From contig CM055105.1 of assembly GCA_029204225.1 (NCBI GenBank), forward strand, positions 9,147,744-9,211,743: a stretch of DNA of 64,000 nucleotides. The letters run 5' to 3'. The stretch comes from Diphasiastrum complanatum. Taxonomy: Eukaryota; Streptophyta; Lycopodiopsida; Lycopodiales; Lycopodiaceae. Below are positions 10,616 through 21,979 of this stretch, piece by piece; position 1 is the stretch's first letter; every line of letters starts with the position of its first letter. A program made the position numbers and the translations under genes. The notes under the pieces are model-generated. The model was not told the DNA's origin. It saw only the letters and a program-made list of their open reading frames with translations, and did no database searches.

Positions 10616-11424
10616 GACTGCGGCGTAGTCATCGATTCAGGAGCAACCTCACACATCACTTGCAACAAAAGAATCTTGATTGACTGTAGAGAACTCAAAA
10701 ACAATAGAGAAGTGATTTTAGGTGATGGGAGCCGACACGATGTCAAGGGCGTCGAAACTCTACAAGTACGGACACTGTCGAGACAAGCAAAGCTGCCAAG
10801 AGCACTCTACGTACCCTCATTAAGAAAAGACCTACTATCAGTCTTCCAGATGGCAGATCTTGGAATACGAACTATATTTGATGGCAATGTATGCCGGATG
10901 ATTGAGAAAACAACAAACAAGTTGCTAACAATTGGATGTAGAGAAGGCAATCTCTACCAAGCCAAGATAATCAGCAATTCTGATAGCATACTAAATGCAT
11001 CAGAAAACGAAGATGAATTCTGGCATAGAAGAATGTATCATCTGAATATGAGGAGCCTCTACGACATGAGCAAGAAGGACATAGTCATAGGTCTAAAAAT
11101 ATCCAGATTCAATACTGAGTTCTGCGAAGCCTGTCAGAAAGAGAAACAACCTTGAAATCCATTCATACACAAGGGAAGAAGAGCTAAAGAAGTTCTTGAG
11201 CTCGTCCACTCAGATGTCTATGGATTGATGAAAGTTGATTCGCTCCCAAGATCGAGGTATTTCTTGATGTTCATTGATGACTATAGCCGGATGACAACGA
11301 TCTATTATTTGAAAAAAAAATCCAAAGTGTTTGACTCTTTCAAGAAGTTCGTGGCATTTGCAGAAAGACACACCTCAAAGAAGATTCAGATCATCAAGTC
11401 TGATAATGGAGTGGAGTACTTGAG
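10616..11424 (+). pseudogene. copia A protease and integrase, truncated
   Basis: The protease carries an intact VIDSGATSHI active site. It is followed by the LGDGSRHDV and VPSLRKDLLS blocks, the pre-integrase zinc-binding region (FWHRRMYHLN with FCEACQKEK; the usual HHRLGH second histidine is altered to Y-H), and the integrase core (LVHSDVYG, FIDDYSRM, IKSDNGVEYLS). A TGA interrupts after EKQP. The frame leaves copia sequence at about 11424, before the catalytic glutamate, and runs into TTCGC-rich DNA. No reverse transcriptase follows. Confidence 0.8.
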
Positions 11425-12603
11425 TCGTTGTTGCTTCGCTTTCGCGACTGTTTTGTGTCCGCGAAACCCAGACGTTTCCTCTTCAGGTATTTGAACGGAT
11501 CACAAGTTTACAGACTCTACAACTGTTACATACCTATGTAACTAGCAGTACTTCAGACCCCTAATAGTCCATTTAGTGTTGGGGGCTATATGGCAAGGTA
11601 CCCTTAGGATTAAGGGTATGTGCCCCTGGATAAGGACAGGCAAGTGACTATACCTTAGTTGGAGGTATGGGGTCAGTGACCCTTGGATAAGGGGTACCCT
11701 TACTATTAAGGGTAGGTGTCTTAGATTAAGGTACTAGTGTCCTTGATTAAGGGCAAGTAGGTGTCTATGCCTTGGATGGAGGTATGGAACCTCTTCAGGT
11801 GTTAGAAAGTCATTGGATGGCTATTTTTCTAAACCTTGGGCCTCAACCTTGAACCATATCACTTTATTGGTCTAGGACCAAAGTATACTGACACAACTTG
11901 GGCAATGGGACCTAGTAGGAGGGCGCCCTTCTAAAGTGTCCATTGAGTTCCCAACTCCCACAAGAAAGGCATTCAAAGAGTCATAGGTTATGGAAGGAGT
12001 CTCTTGACATTCCATAAGCCTATGGAGGCTCTTGGAGATTCTTTAACTCCCCTAGATTTCTCTCTCTCTCATTGGATGAGCATGGAACTCCATAGTGCAT
12101 TGGAGGGGTCCATGGGCCATCTATATGAGGGTAGTAGGGCGCCCATTGTAGAGGGGGAGATCTCTCTTGTTTGCTTGGCTTATGCTCTAGTGTTGCTACT
12201 AGTGTGTAGAGTGCTTTCTTGTGGTAGTATGCTTGAGGTTTGGATCTTGCTTATGGTATGGGACATAAGTAGGGTTTGGATCTTGAGTATGCTATGGAGT
12301 GTTGTGGTATGCTTGTGATTTGTTTATGGTTAACAAGGGGGTGCTAGATAGGTCTTGCTTGGAGCTTGGATCTAGCTATGGTTGGGTGGTGAATACTTGA
12401 GGCCAGCTTGTTATCTATCTTTGTGTTTAAAGAGTAGGGACACAGGTGGAGGAGAGATCCTTGGAGGCTTGCAGATCCTTACTTGCAGGTGGAGGCATCC
12501 TAGCTTGGAGTTGGGAAGCATCTTGAAGCTTGCAGGTTGCTTGGAGGACATTTGGAGGCTCTACCTTGGATTTGGAGGATTTCCTCACCTCTACTTGTAA
12601 AAG
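11425..12603 (+). mobile_element. LTR-like region upstream of copia B, internally repetitive
   Basis: Non-coding. It starts with TTCGC-rich DNA. At 11596-11790 there are several degenerate repeats around GGATTAAGGG, and the phrase TTGGAGGTATGG or TGGAGGTATGG occurs twice about 115 bp apart. At 12340-12590 there are repeats of CTTGGAGG/CTTGCAG. It ends immediately before the primer binding site of element B. It does not resemble B's 3' LTR at 16007, so B may be a recombinant. The short open frames inside are not convincing genes. Confidence 0.4.
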
Positions 12604-12615
12604 TGGTATCAGAGC
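12604..12615 (+). promoter_or_regulatory. primer binding site of copia B
   Basis: TGGTATCAGAGC follows TTGTAAAAG. The gap of about 700 bases to the gag ATG is long for copia and contains no other recognised feature. Confidence 0.75.
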
Positions 12616-13305
12616 TAGACAAAGGATGGTAACCTTTCTAACCTAGTTCAAGTTCTACTAAGATCACCAACTACTTTTTTTTTTGGGGGAAGATTATAGG
12701 CTTTTCTAGTTGTAGGAAGCTTGTAGTTGAAGTACCCAATGAATCTAGTTCTCTTTGGAAGAGAGTAGTGATGCTTATAGAATTGTTTAGGGGCTGCTTT
12801 TTGATAATGTTAGAGAAGTTTTAAAGTGGGCTTTGGGCTTTTAAAAGTTCTGAAAAAAGATTTGTGGGATAGGTAGAGAAAGTCTTCCTCTACATACACA
12901 AACTTTTTTTGGCAAAAAGATTGATTCTAGCTATGTGTTTTGATCAAAACTAGAGTTTTTTTGCATAAATGGAGTGTTTGAAGTTCTAATTTTCATTTTA
13001 AAGTTCTGTTTTGCATACCTGTAAATCTGAAAATCAGATCTGAAAAGTGAAGTTTTCATTCAAACTTCATTAGTTACACCTTTCTATCTCCTAGTTTCAT
13101 GAAGATGACAATGTAGGAAGGGAATGGTAGTGTAACTTTGTGCATAAAACAAGTTTTGTGAAGTAGATCTAGTTTTGGAGAGATCAATCATCTCACAGTT
13201 TGTTGCAAGATCTTGCATAGGAGATGGTAGCACACCATTATTGGATCCTATGGTGAGAGAGAAGCAACATTTTGTGTTCATCACTTTTATTTATCTCCAC
13301 TTTAC

Positions 13306-14691
13306 ATGACTTCAATGAGTTCATACTTGTTGCAACCAAGTGAGAGATTGTCTACTTCCAATTATTCATTATGGAAGTTGAGGATGGAGTCCATCTTGAT
13401 ACTCTAAGATGTGATGGAAATTGTACTTGGGATTGAGGAGGAGCCTCAAGTCCTTCAAGAAGAACAAAAATACAAGAAGAGAGCTAGGACGGATCTCCAT
13501 TACATTAAGATGAATGTCTCTAATGAGATATTGAGGAAGATTGGTGATTGTTCTACATCCAAGGAAACATGGGATTGTCTCATGTCTATCTATGAGGCTA
13601 AGAACACCTCTAGGCTCCTCACTCTTAGAAATCTAGTCTTCCAAAGTAGTCAAAAGAGTGATGAGAGTGCATCTAATTATGTATTGAGAGGCAAGGATAT
13701 TCATAGGGAGCTTGCATGTATTGGTGACTCAATCAATCAAAGTGAGCTAGTCCAAGTCATTCTAAATGGCTTGAGAGATGAATATGACAACCTTGTCCAA
13801 TCCTATGCCATTAAGGAGGAGCTACCAAGCTTGGAGGCCCTTCAAAGTGTGCTTATTTATGAAGAATCAAGACAAGAGTACAAACTCTTGAGGATGGACA
13901 AGCTATCACTCAATCATGATGATGGCAAAGTTCTATTTGCCAAGCACAAAGAGAGGAGCAAGAAGAAACACCATCACTTCTCTAATGACAAAGCTAAAGA
14001 CCAAGATGGAGAGGAGGAGGAGGATACCTCTCATGCTTCTAATTCAAATCTCAAGAAGAAGAAGATCAAGTGCTTTTATTGTGGCAAGAAAGACCATTAT
14101 GCCACCAATTGCTTCAAGAAGAAGAATCAACTCAATCAAGCCAACATCACCAATGAGAAAGAAGACTATATTGCAAGTGATGGAGAAGGCTCTCTTATGG
14201 CATCAAGCTTCTCCTCTTCCACCTTCAACAAGGATGACTCATGGTATATTGATAGTGGAGCATCTTCATATATGTGTGGCTTCAAGCACTTTTTTTCATC
14301 TATTATGCCTTATGATGGAGTCAAGAAGACCATATACATTGCAAGTAAGCATGAGTGCAATATTGAAGGAGTAGGGATTAATCCCTTGAAGCTTGCATCT
14401 TCCAAAGATCTCTTTCTCAACAATGTTCTTTTTGTCCCAAATCTTACAAAGAACATCTTAAGTGTTGGCCAACTTCTTGATAGTAGCTTTGATGTCAATT
14501 TTAATATTGACAATTGTGTGATCAAGAAGGATGGTGAGATCCTTGCATATGGATCAAGATTTGAAGGCATCTACAAATTGGATCCAAGTGAGAGTGCATA
14601 CTCTCTTGATGTTTCTTATATGTCCAATATTTCAAAGGAGGATGATCACAAGATGCACATATCTTCTCTCTTCAAGTATTATGGTGTATGA
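13306..14691 (+). pseudogene. copia B gag-protease with one early nonsense codon
   Basis: Gag begins at ATG 13306 (MTSMSSYLL...LSTSNYSLWKLRMES). This start is chosen because it aligns with copia C gag at 60786. A TAA at 13405-13407 replaces the Gln codon seen in C. The frame then runs unbroken through the UBN2 capsid (SKETWDCLMSIYEAKNTSRLL), one intact CCHC knuckle (CFYCGKKDHYATNC), a protease with SWYIDSGASSYMCG, and the block LTKNILSVGQLL. It stops at 14691, before the integrase. Apart from the single nonsense codon this is the best-preserved gag in the window. Confidence 0.85.
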
Positions 14692-15880
14692 TTATTCCTT
14701 ATTATTCAAAGCATATGTTGAGAAGAAATTATCATTGAAGATCAAAGCTTTGAGGAGTATTGGAGCTCTTGAAGGAATAGCACCATATGAAGTTTTATTC
14801 AAGATGAAGCCTAAGGTTGATCACCTTAGTGAACTTGGTAGTGCTTGCTTTGCACATATTCCCTTGGAAACAAGAAGGAAGGATGATCCAAGCTCATGGA
14901 TCATGATTGGATACTCATCCATCAAGGAGGCCTTTAGTGTCTTTACACTCTCCATTTCAAAAGTGATTGTGAATAGAGATTTCACATTTCATGAAGATTC
15001 AATCTTGGAAGTGGCCGAGATCAAGGCTTCTCAAGAAGCATCACAAGTTATCTTTTTTGAAGGTATTCAAGATATGATGGGGCCAAGGTGTGAGGAGGAG
15101 TTTCTTCTTCATATGATTTCAAGAAGATCTTCAAGATGCATGGATGAGTCTTTATGGCTCACCCTACATGGCAAAGAGAGGCATCTTTCATGTTGTTTCT
15201 ACCGCAACACATTCATATATGATTCTCTTCCTTTGCTTGAAATGCTATCTTGCTTCATTGAATTTTTTGGATCTCAAAGTCCAAGAAAAGCTATACTAGT
15301 TTTGTATGATGCTTATGGTATGGACATGTTTCTTGTCATTATTGACTTAGATATGTTTCTGATACTTTTTGAAAGCAAGATATTGTATTGTCAAAAGTAT
15401 GCTCTTGGTTCTAGTAAGAACAAGATTGAGCCTGGTACTCACTTTTTTGAAAATCATGTTTTCACATGTTTTGAGGCAAATTGTAAACTCCTCTTGAGAT
15501 TAAGTGAAGCATCCAAAGTGGACACTTACATACTTGAGAGAGTAACTAGCCTAAAAAAGATCAAGATAGTCTTTGATATCAAGATTAGATCCATCATGGA
15601 TATAGTTCATTGTATGTGGACTAGTCAAGCTAGAAAGCATAATCTTGATAATCATCATTGTTTCACATCTTATGATCTTGATCTCCATGATCCTTATGAG
15701 GCTTGGAAGCCTCAAATTTCTCTATTTATGGTGCATCCATCATGCAAGTGGAACTTTCAAAGCAAAGATCATCATCAAGCATGGAGGAAGCCCATGATCA
15801 TAGTGGCATATTGGTGGAGCTCTCTTCAAAGGCATTGGCAAGAGATCTCTAGCAAAGACATCTTATCATGGATATGGTGA
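14692..15880 (+). pseudogene. internally deleted copia B pol remnant with long unexplained ORF
   Basis: An open frame continues from 14681 to 15880. Its first part is recognisable as the end of copia integrase (IAPYEVLFKMKPKVDHL, HIPLETRRKDDP, IMIGYSSIKEAF), matching element L at 49860. From about 15080 (past DMMGPRCEEE) the protein no longer resembles copia: there is no RT, no YVDD and no RNase H. About 260 residues of Leu/Ile/His-rich sequence follow, which I cannot identify. The element has lost its integrase core and all of RT, as in large non-autonomous derivatives. The open frame may be chance. Confidence 0.5.
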
Positions 15881-15995
15881 GGGTGCTACTATGATGGATC
15901 CCTTGGCTGATCTTCACTTCTTATGCATACCAAAGGATCCACTCAGAAAGATTTACAAACTTCTCAAGTGATCTAGTACCTTTCCAAGCTACTTT

Positions 15996-16006
15996 TTGAG
16001 GAGGAG
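15996..16006 (+). promoter_or_regulatory. polypurine tract of copia B
   Basis: TTTGAGGAGGAG lies directly before TGTGAGAAATTGG, the 3' LTR start. The same GAGGAGGAG tract precedes the LTR of element D on the other strand at 62303-62313, which supports the assignment. Confidence 0.7.
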
Positions 16007-16870
16007 TGTGAGAAATTGGCAAAAATCTAGCTTGGTATTTTTTATGATAGAAGTTTGTAAGTGCATCTCACGTGTGTAGAGGATGTTCCCACGTGTGGAG
16101 AATTGTAAAGTAAATAAAAATGTTTGATATAGGGGTCTCATAGAATCTCATAGTCAAGCATTTAGGTGTAGGATGTTGATAGGGTCAAATTTGGCATAGA
16201 TGGCAAATTATCCATTTCACTTGTAATGCCACTATTGAGCCAAAATAGAGTAGGAGGCCAAACTTGTGCAAATTAGAGTGTAGACAAGTGTAATGCTTTT
16301 GTTTGATGAAGTTTAAGAGGTCCAATAGGATTTAGAGGTGGAACCATGAGTGGTCCAATAGTTTTTGAGGTCTTCTTGAAAATGGTCCAATAGAATTTAG
16401 AGGTGCATGGATCAATGGTCCAATAGGATTAAGAGGTGGCAAAGTGTGGTCCAATCATAGTTAAGCATAGTGGTAGCTCGTGGATCTATAGTATCATTGT
16501 ACTCCTCATTTTGGATCTAATTGATTTTGAGATTGAGTGGATTTTGACTATAAGTGATTTTCTAGCTTTCTCTCTCGACCTGAGAGCTATTGATGATTTT
16601 CTCTCTCTACTAGAGGAGAGCAGCTTGTTTTTACTTAAATTACTTTTGGAACACTTCCCACACGTGTGAGTGAGAGTTGGAAGTGATTGAATGCATGTAG
16701 TAGTGTGTTTTTGCCATAGAATCAAAGATAGATCTTGAATCTCAATCTAGTCTTGATCTTGGTGCATCTACACACCTTAGGAAATCACAAGTACATGTTG
16801 TGGACAGTCCACACGTGTGAAATCATCAATTAGCAAATCAGGAGATTACAAGAACGGTTGATTAGGCACG
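16007..16870 (+). mobile_element. 3' LTR of copia B with CCAAT and CACGTGTG motifs
   Basis: It starts TGTGAGAAATTGG after the polypurine tract. It contains a CACGTGTGTAG/CCCACGTGTGG pair near 16069-16098, a 32-33-bp minisatellite of GGTCCAATAG (16319-16465), and CACACGTGTG palindromes near 16658 and 16811. The same order of CACGTGTG pairs appears in the LTRs at 6240 and 61441. The right edge is not certain. It shows no clear similarity to the sequence upstream of B's primer binding site. Confidence 0.6.
16319..16465 (+). repeat. 32-33-bp CCAAT-box minisatellite in an LTR
   Basis: GGTCCAAT starts at 16319, 16352, 16384, 16417 and 16448, giving spacings of 33, 32, 33 and 31 bp. Between them TTTAGAGGTG or a variant recurs. 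Five CCAAT boxes therefore sit in tandem upstream of the presumed LTR transcription start. Confidence 0.85.
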
Positions 16871-17159
16871 TCCTAATGGTATCTAGTCAGTTTTCGGAGG
16901 ATGATATCCTCCTAGTACTTTTGTGATCTCGTCTGTCCTTTCACGCATGGAGATCCGCCATCGCTTGGATCTTCGTGTCTTCTTGTGCCTTTGGCTTTGT
17001 TACTAGGTTGCCTTGGGTCCACTTGTTGCCTTGGGTCCACGTGTCATGTCATGTCGTATCATATCGTTTGATCGTCTTCTTTATGTCTCCGGTCCTCAAA
17101 GCTTTTCTGTTCGTGACCACGCAGCTCCCTTGTTTCACTTCTGCCTTGAGCTCTAAAGT

Positions 17160-17930
17160 TATCATAGCTTTGTGGCCATAAACAATTTTTTTCTTCAGTA
17201 ATAATCTTTCTTGGTGTGTTGGTTCAGCTTCTTGTAGTCTATGCATATACGAATTTGACTTGAATTCTTCTTAGGATGTGGGACTGTTGGTGAGCACCAT
17301 TCAGTATTCTCTACTGGGAAGATTCATCCAGCCTTCCTGAATCTCTCCAATTCTGTAAATACCCTGGCTCTTAAGTGCAACGGTAACCTCCACTGCCTTT
17401 ATCGTACAAGTTTATTCCCCTCAATGAGTGGTATGCTATGAGTAACTAGGGATGGGAATATTCCTTTCAAGTCATCATAATCCCAAGCAAATATGTTATG
17501 ATACTTCTCACACAGCCCCTTATATGCTTGTTTTTCTAGGCTGGTCAAGTGTGCCCCTACTTTTATGTTTTTTGGATTTTCAAATGTCCCTATGTTTATC
17601 AAACATACATCTGTGTCTCGCACTTTAGGAGATTTTTCTTCAGGTGCATTCCATTTCAGTTCTAATATTTTGTCAACATCACTCTTGGTAGGGTCTGCTT
17701 CACTATCTGTCACTTCCTCCCACTTGGTGGAAGGTAGTGGAGCTCGTTCTGAGTGGGGCACCTCTAGGTAACCATCTACCACCACTCGTTCCTTAACTCT
17801 CCCAAGATAAGTACCCCTGCTGGGATATCCACCATACAGTCACTTAGCCTCAGCCAAAGTTGTCCTAACAAAATGGAGTACCCACTATTTCTGGCATACA
17901 CTTGCATTACATAGAAATCCACTGCAATTG
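17160..17930 (-). mobile_element. Ty3/gypsy protease to RT fragment
   Basis: Reading the minus strand from about 17930: protease-side residues YSILLGQLWLRLSDC (the ILLGRPWL block), then a 128-residue open frame (17785-17399) with VCLINIGTFENPKNIKVG, YHNIFAWDYDDLKGI and THSIPLIEG, the linker before gypsy RT. After frame breaks come NTEWCSPTV and IRICIDYKKLNQHTKKDY, the first RT motifs. It stops there, before the catalytic box. The fragment sits between copia B's LTR and copia F's 5' LTR and was probably cut by the F insertion. Confidence 0.75.
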
Positions 17931-17944
17931 CTCGATTTTAAAGT

Positions 17945-18135
17945 TAGTTACTATAAGTTCAAACGTGATTTCTATCACTATTGTCTTGTTTGAAATTGAT
18001 AGGCGTAGTCATGCATTGGAAAGATGAAGATAGTTTATTCCGCCATGCATGAAAGATTTTTTTTCTAGACACATGAATTATTTTCATTCGTTTCTTTTCA
18101 AACTAGACCTATCTTCTGCATACCACTTTCCGACA
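17945..18135 (+). mobile_element. partial 5' LTR of copia F
   Basis: About 190 bp match the last part of the 3' LTR ending at 21199: TTACTATAAGTTCAA, TCACTATTGTCTTGTTTGAA, GATAGGCGTAGTCATGCATT and CCACTTTCCGACA. Differences include a small insertion near 17963, a 4-base gap (ACCA) and scattered substitutions, so the element is old. The left part of the LTR is missing; the gypsy fragment lies there. Confidence 0.8.
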
Positions 18136-18147
18136 TGGTATCAGAGC
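18136..18147 (+). promoter_or_regulatory. primer binding site of copia F
   Basis: TGGTATCAGAGC starts immediately after the LTR terminus ...CCGACA. Confidence 0.8.
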
Positions 18148-18339
18148 TATTTCACTACTTTTATCTGATTCCAATATGATATTAGAGCGAAAGCTCTAAT
18201 ACTTCATATCTTTTGCGATATCAAATTGATATCATACTCTTCAGTTCTTTTCAACCTTTTAGTATCAGAGAATTTATTTTTTATTGTTGGCATTACCACA
18301 TCTTAGCATCATCGATATAATCGACAGACTAAGTTCTAG

Positions 18340-19262
18340 ATGGATTCTCAAAGTAAAGTCAGTCTTATCACAGACAAGCTGAATGGATTGTGGAAATTTA
18401 GGATGAAGACCTTGCTAATTGCCAACGAATTATGGGATGTTGTTACAGGTACAGAAGTAAAACCTGAAGACCACGACTCAAAGTGGAAATCGAAGGACGG
18501 TAAAGCTTTCGCGCTTATTATCCTCAATATATCATATACACAGATTGGACACACATAGTTGAAGCTAAAATGTCAAGAGACGTTTGGGACATTTTGAACT
18601 CATAATATGACATGAGGGACATAACTACTAAGTTACATCTACAAAGGAAAATCACATTCAAAATGTCTATTGGTGATTCTCTTCAAAGTCACATTAGCCA
18701 GTTTAAGAATCTTTTGCAATAGATGGCCATTGTCGGATCAATCATAGATGATCAAGATGCAATTATGACATTGCTTTCAAGCTTGCCCTCTACATATGAA
18801 AACTGAGTGATGATCATATCGACACACTCATATTTAACTCTTACTAGAGTTATCATTATGTTTCTGCATGAAGATAATAGAAGAAGTCAAGACACTTTGT
18901 CTACTTCCTCCTCTCAGGCTCTATTTGTCAACAAAGGTTCAAAGCGACAAAAGCAGAAAAGCTCCAAGAAGGCTGCAACAAATCAGAAACAGACTCAAGG
19001 ACAAGAACAATCATCGAATTCACAGTTGAAGAAGAAGATGTTTTGTAGGTATTGCAAGCACAATAACCATGAGATCAAGGATTGCCGAATTTCCCAAGTG
19101 AAGAACGCAACCAAGCAACCTGATCAACAAGCAAACACAGTCTCATCATCTCCCCAGGTCAAAGTGGACGAAGGCGCATTCATGGTCAAAGATCAAAGCA
19201 CATTTTTGGATGATTCATGGTTTTTAGATTCTGGAGGCCCAACATATGACCAATCAACATGA
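18340..19262 (+). pseudogene. copia F gag, multiply interrupted
   Basis: The start ATG at 18340 begins MDSQSKVSLITDKLNG, with the residues between LNG and WKFRMKTLL shortened relative to other copia gags. Frame breaks and stops occur near 18560 and in the following segment (ILNISYTQ, VWDILNS, SLQSHISQFKNLL). The nucleocapsid keeps an intact CCHC knuckle (CRYCKHNNHEIKDC). The protease active site DSWFLDSGG follows but is damaged: DSGA has become DSGG and a frame change comes directly after. Confidence 0.8.
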
Positions 19263-20150
19263 GATCTTCAACTCCTACACTCCTTACAGCACGAAGAAAT
19301 TTGTTTATCTTGGTGACAATAGTACTCACACTATTGAAGGTGAAGATACTGTAAGATTACGATTCCAGCATGATCAATTCAAATTACTATCAAAGGTTTT
19401 ATATGTTCCTAAACTCTCTACAAGTCTATTATCAGTGAGTAGAATTATAGATTTAGGTCATAAGGTAGAATTTAAATCTGATCAATGTAAAATTATTGAT
19501 AGGAGTGATAAGATCCTTGCACTCGGCAAGAGGCAGGGCTACTTATATAGATTGGCACACTATTATTCTGAGTCTAGTCAAGCCTTGAAAACCTCTGTTC
19601 TAGTGAATAAATCATTACTATGGCATCATCGCTTAGGACACGTGAATCATGCATCTATTTTGAACATGACCAAACAATCCATGGTCCTTGATCTCGACTA
19701 TCCTTATGGTAAAGTTGATTTCCCTGTCTGTCATAGCTGCATTTTTGGAAAGCAGGCTAGGTTTCCTTTCAGATCAAACCGTATGCATACAGCAAAAGAT
19801 CTGTTTGATGTTGTTCATACCTATGCAAAATCCTTCATTGCTAGATGCAAAGTACTTCATTACCTTTATTGATGAATTCTCCAAAAGAACAATTGTTTAT
19901 TTCATTAAACAGAAATTAGAGGCTTTCATCAAATTCAGACAATTCAAAGAGCATGCTGAGAATCAAAATGGCAAATGAATCAAAGCATTGAGGTCAGATA
20001 ACAGTGGAGAATACATCTCCAGCAAATTCAAGGACTATTGCCTTAACAACAACATTGAGCAACAATACATCACTTCCTATTCACCTTAGTCAAATGGTCT
20101 TGCTGAGAGAAAGGGATTCTAGAGCTTGCTTGGTAGCCTTCGACAAATTG
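19246..20150 (+). pseudogene. copia F pre-integrase and integrase, truncated
   Basis: Blocks in order: VYLGDNSTHTIEG, VLYVPKLSTSLLSVSRI, the pre-integrase zinc site (WHHRLGHVNHASI with VCHSCIFGKQ), then after a frame change near 19860 YFITFIDEFSKRTIVYFI and LRSDNSGEYISSKFKDYC. A stop precedes SNGLAERKGF. The conserved sequence ends near 20120-20150, inside the integrase and before RT. The next DNA is LTR-like. Confidence 0.8.
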
Positions 20151-20189
20151 CTGACATTTTCGATTAGTGGGAATTGGGAAGGTGCATAG

Positions 20190-21199
20190 TGTGACGGTGA
20201 GAAGCAAAATTGTGGGTAAGGTAGTGGTGGTAGAAATTGTGGTGGTGGTGGTTACTGTATCAGAATTACACGGAGCTTATGACAGTGTCGAATTTTTCGC
20301 CTGATAGAAATCTCGTGTAAAAACACAATGTCGCATTTTTCGCTTTTCAGAAGAACCTCAAATGTTAAGGAAAATGACTTTGGCAAAGTGTGGGGCAACC
20401 CTAAATGAGGTTTAAGGGCACCTTCTTTTTTGCATTTTTTGCAAAAAACCCGACAGTGTCGCCTGTGGTTGTTTTAGTTTATTTCTGCAGAGCTATAGTT
20501 TTGGTTCATTTATGCAGACAACACATTTACGACCAATTTCACCACTTATCAACAATCAATGACAGAGACCGGATGGATGCCAGCTGATCACCAGCCAACT
20601 GGCAATCGCAATTGACGACCTAATTTCTTAGTATAAATAGTTGTTCATATTCATACAGTTTAATAGTTTGAAATTGTATGATTATCAAGATTATTAGAAG
20701 TTTTGAATAGTTAGCTCTCTCTATCTCAAGCTTGTGAGCTTGAACACTCTTGAACATTCTAGCTCACTTCTTAGAGTTGTTTTAGAGATCGCTATTGTGC
20801 CATCGGTTATCAGCATTGTGCTTAATTCAGACTTTCATTTTAGCCGCTCAGAGATAGCATAGAATACGCGGCTTCGATTTGCAACTTCTTGTACTCATTT
20901 ACTTCTGTTACGCTTTCATACTCACAAACAATTTGCGACTAATTATTTGTCTGATATTTTTTTATGTTTAATTGTTTGGCTACGTAATCACTGTAGTACT
21001 AGCGATTTCAAAGTGTTACTATAAGTTCAACTATCACTATTGTCTTGTTTGAAGTTGATAGGCGTAGTCATGCATTGGAAAGATGAAGATAACCAGTTTA
21101 TTCCGCCATGCACGAAAAGTTTTTTTTTTTAGACACACGAATTATTTTCATTCGTTTCTTTTCGAGCTAGACCTATTTTTTGCACACCACTTTCCGACA
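20190..21199 (+). mobile_element. 3' LTR of copia F
   Basis: The right end (21010-21199) matches the 5' LTR copy and ends ...CCGACA. A TATA-like AGTATAAATAG lies near 20629. The left part holds GACAGTGTCG twice (20282, 20452) with TTTTTCGC motifs and AAGGGCACCTTC near 20413; related motifs occur in copia J's tail near 44370-44700. The left edge is estimated. Confidence 0.6.
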
Positions 21200-21979
21200 A
21201 GTGTTGGGAAATGGAGACAACAATAGATTGAGTTGGGGGTCTGCTCAATGAATTTATCTCCTCTTTGATATGTACATCCCTTGTAGAAACAATTTCATCA
21301 AAACTTTCTAGCACATCATTAGTATTAAAGTAATAAAACTGATCAACATCAATAATAATGGTATGGGTGTGATGACAACCGCAAGCAAGTGTCAAGGGAC
21401 CGGCACTACTTTAGGTCAAAAGCCCTATTGTGCGAGGGTTATTTTCTAGTGGATAGTGAAAAATCAAAATTTGATGGTTTTTTGCTCACTTTTTCTCTCC
21501 AAAATACAGATTTCTTGGTTTTTTGAGATTTTTTTGTAAAGGTGATAATGTCTCAAGCCCTTAGAGGCTGTCTTAGGACTCCATTACCTTCAAACACCTT
21601 CTCCACTAGCTTCAAATAGATCAACACAAAAAAAAACAAGCAAAATCCACTCTAAACTACCCCAAAACCACTTCTAACACATAAAAAATAGAGTAAAACA
21701 ACTAAAACACTAACTAAACTAGTTAGTAATGGCTATCCCCGACAACGACGTCACTTGTAGAGTCGTAGATATAGCGTAAGTTGCCCTCCACCTGTCAATA
21801 AGGGTTAGATCCACAAGGTTAGGTCTCTAACTATGATTAATTGCTTATTCTAGTTGCTTTTCTAACAATCTACTAACACTAATCCCCGATCCTAACTGTA
21901 ACCACACATGCCATCATAAATAGAGGTGAAATAGAGGAAAGAGAGAAGAGTTAGTGTTGTGGGTATTTTTTGTATATAA
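21200..21979. other. non-coding DNA with a minus-strand gypsy PBS-like site
   Basis: No gene is supported. On the minus strand TGACGTCGTTGTCGGGGA (about 21737-21754) differs from the gypsy primer binding site at 41320 at two positions and is likely a decayed one. The LTR it would belong to, on its right, is not recognisable. Confidence 0.4.

Noticed and set aside
12004-12318. 104-residue hydrophobic ORF
   Set aside because: Lies in repeat-rich LTR-like DNA; Leu/Trp/Val-rich low complexity without a recognisable domain.
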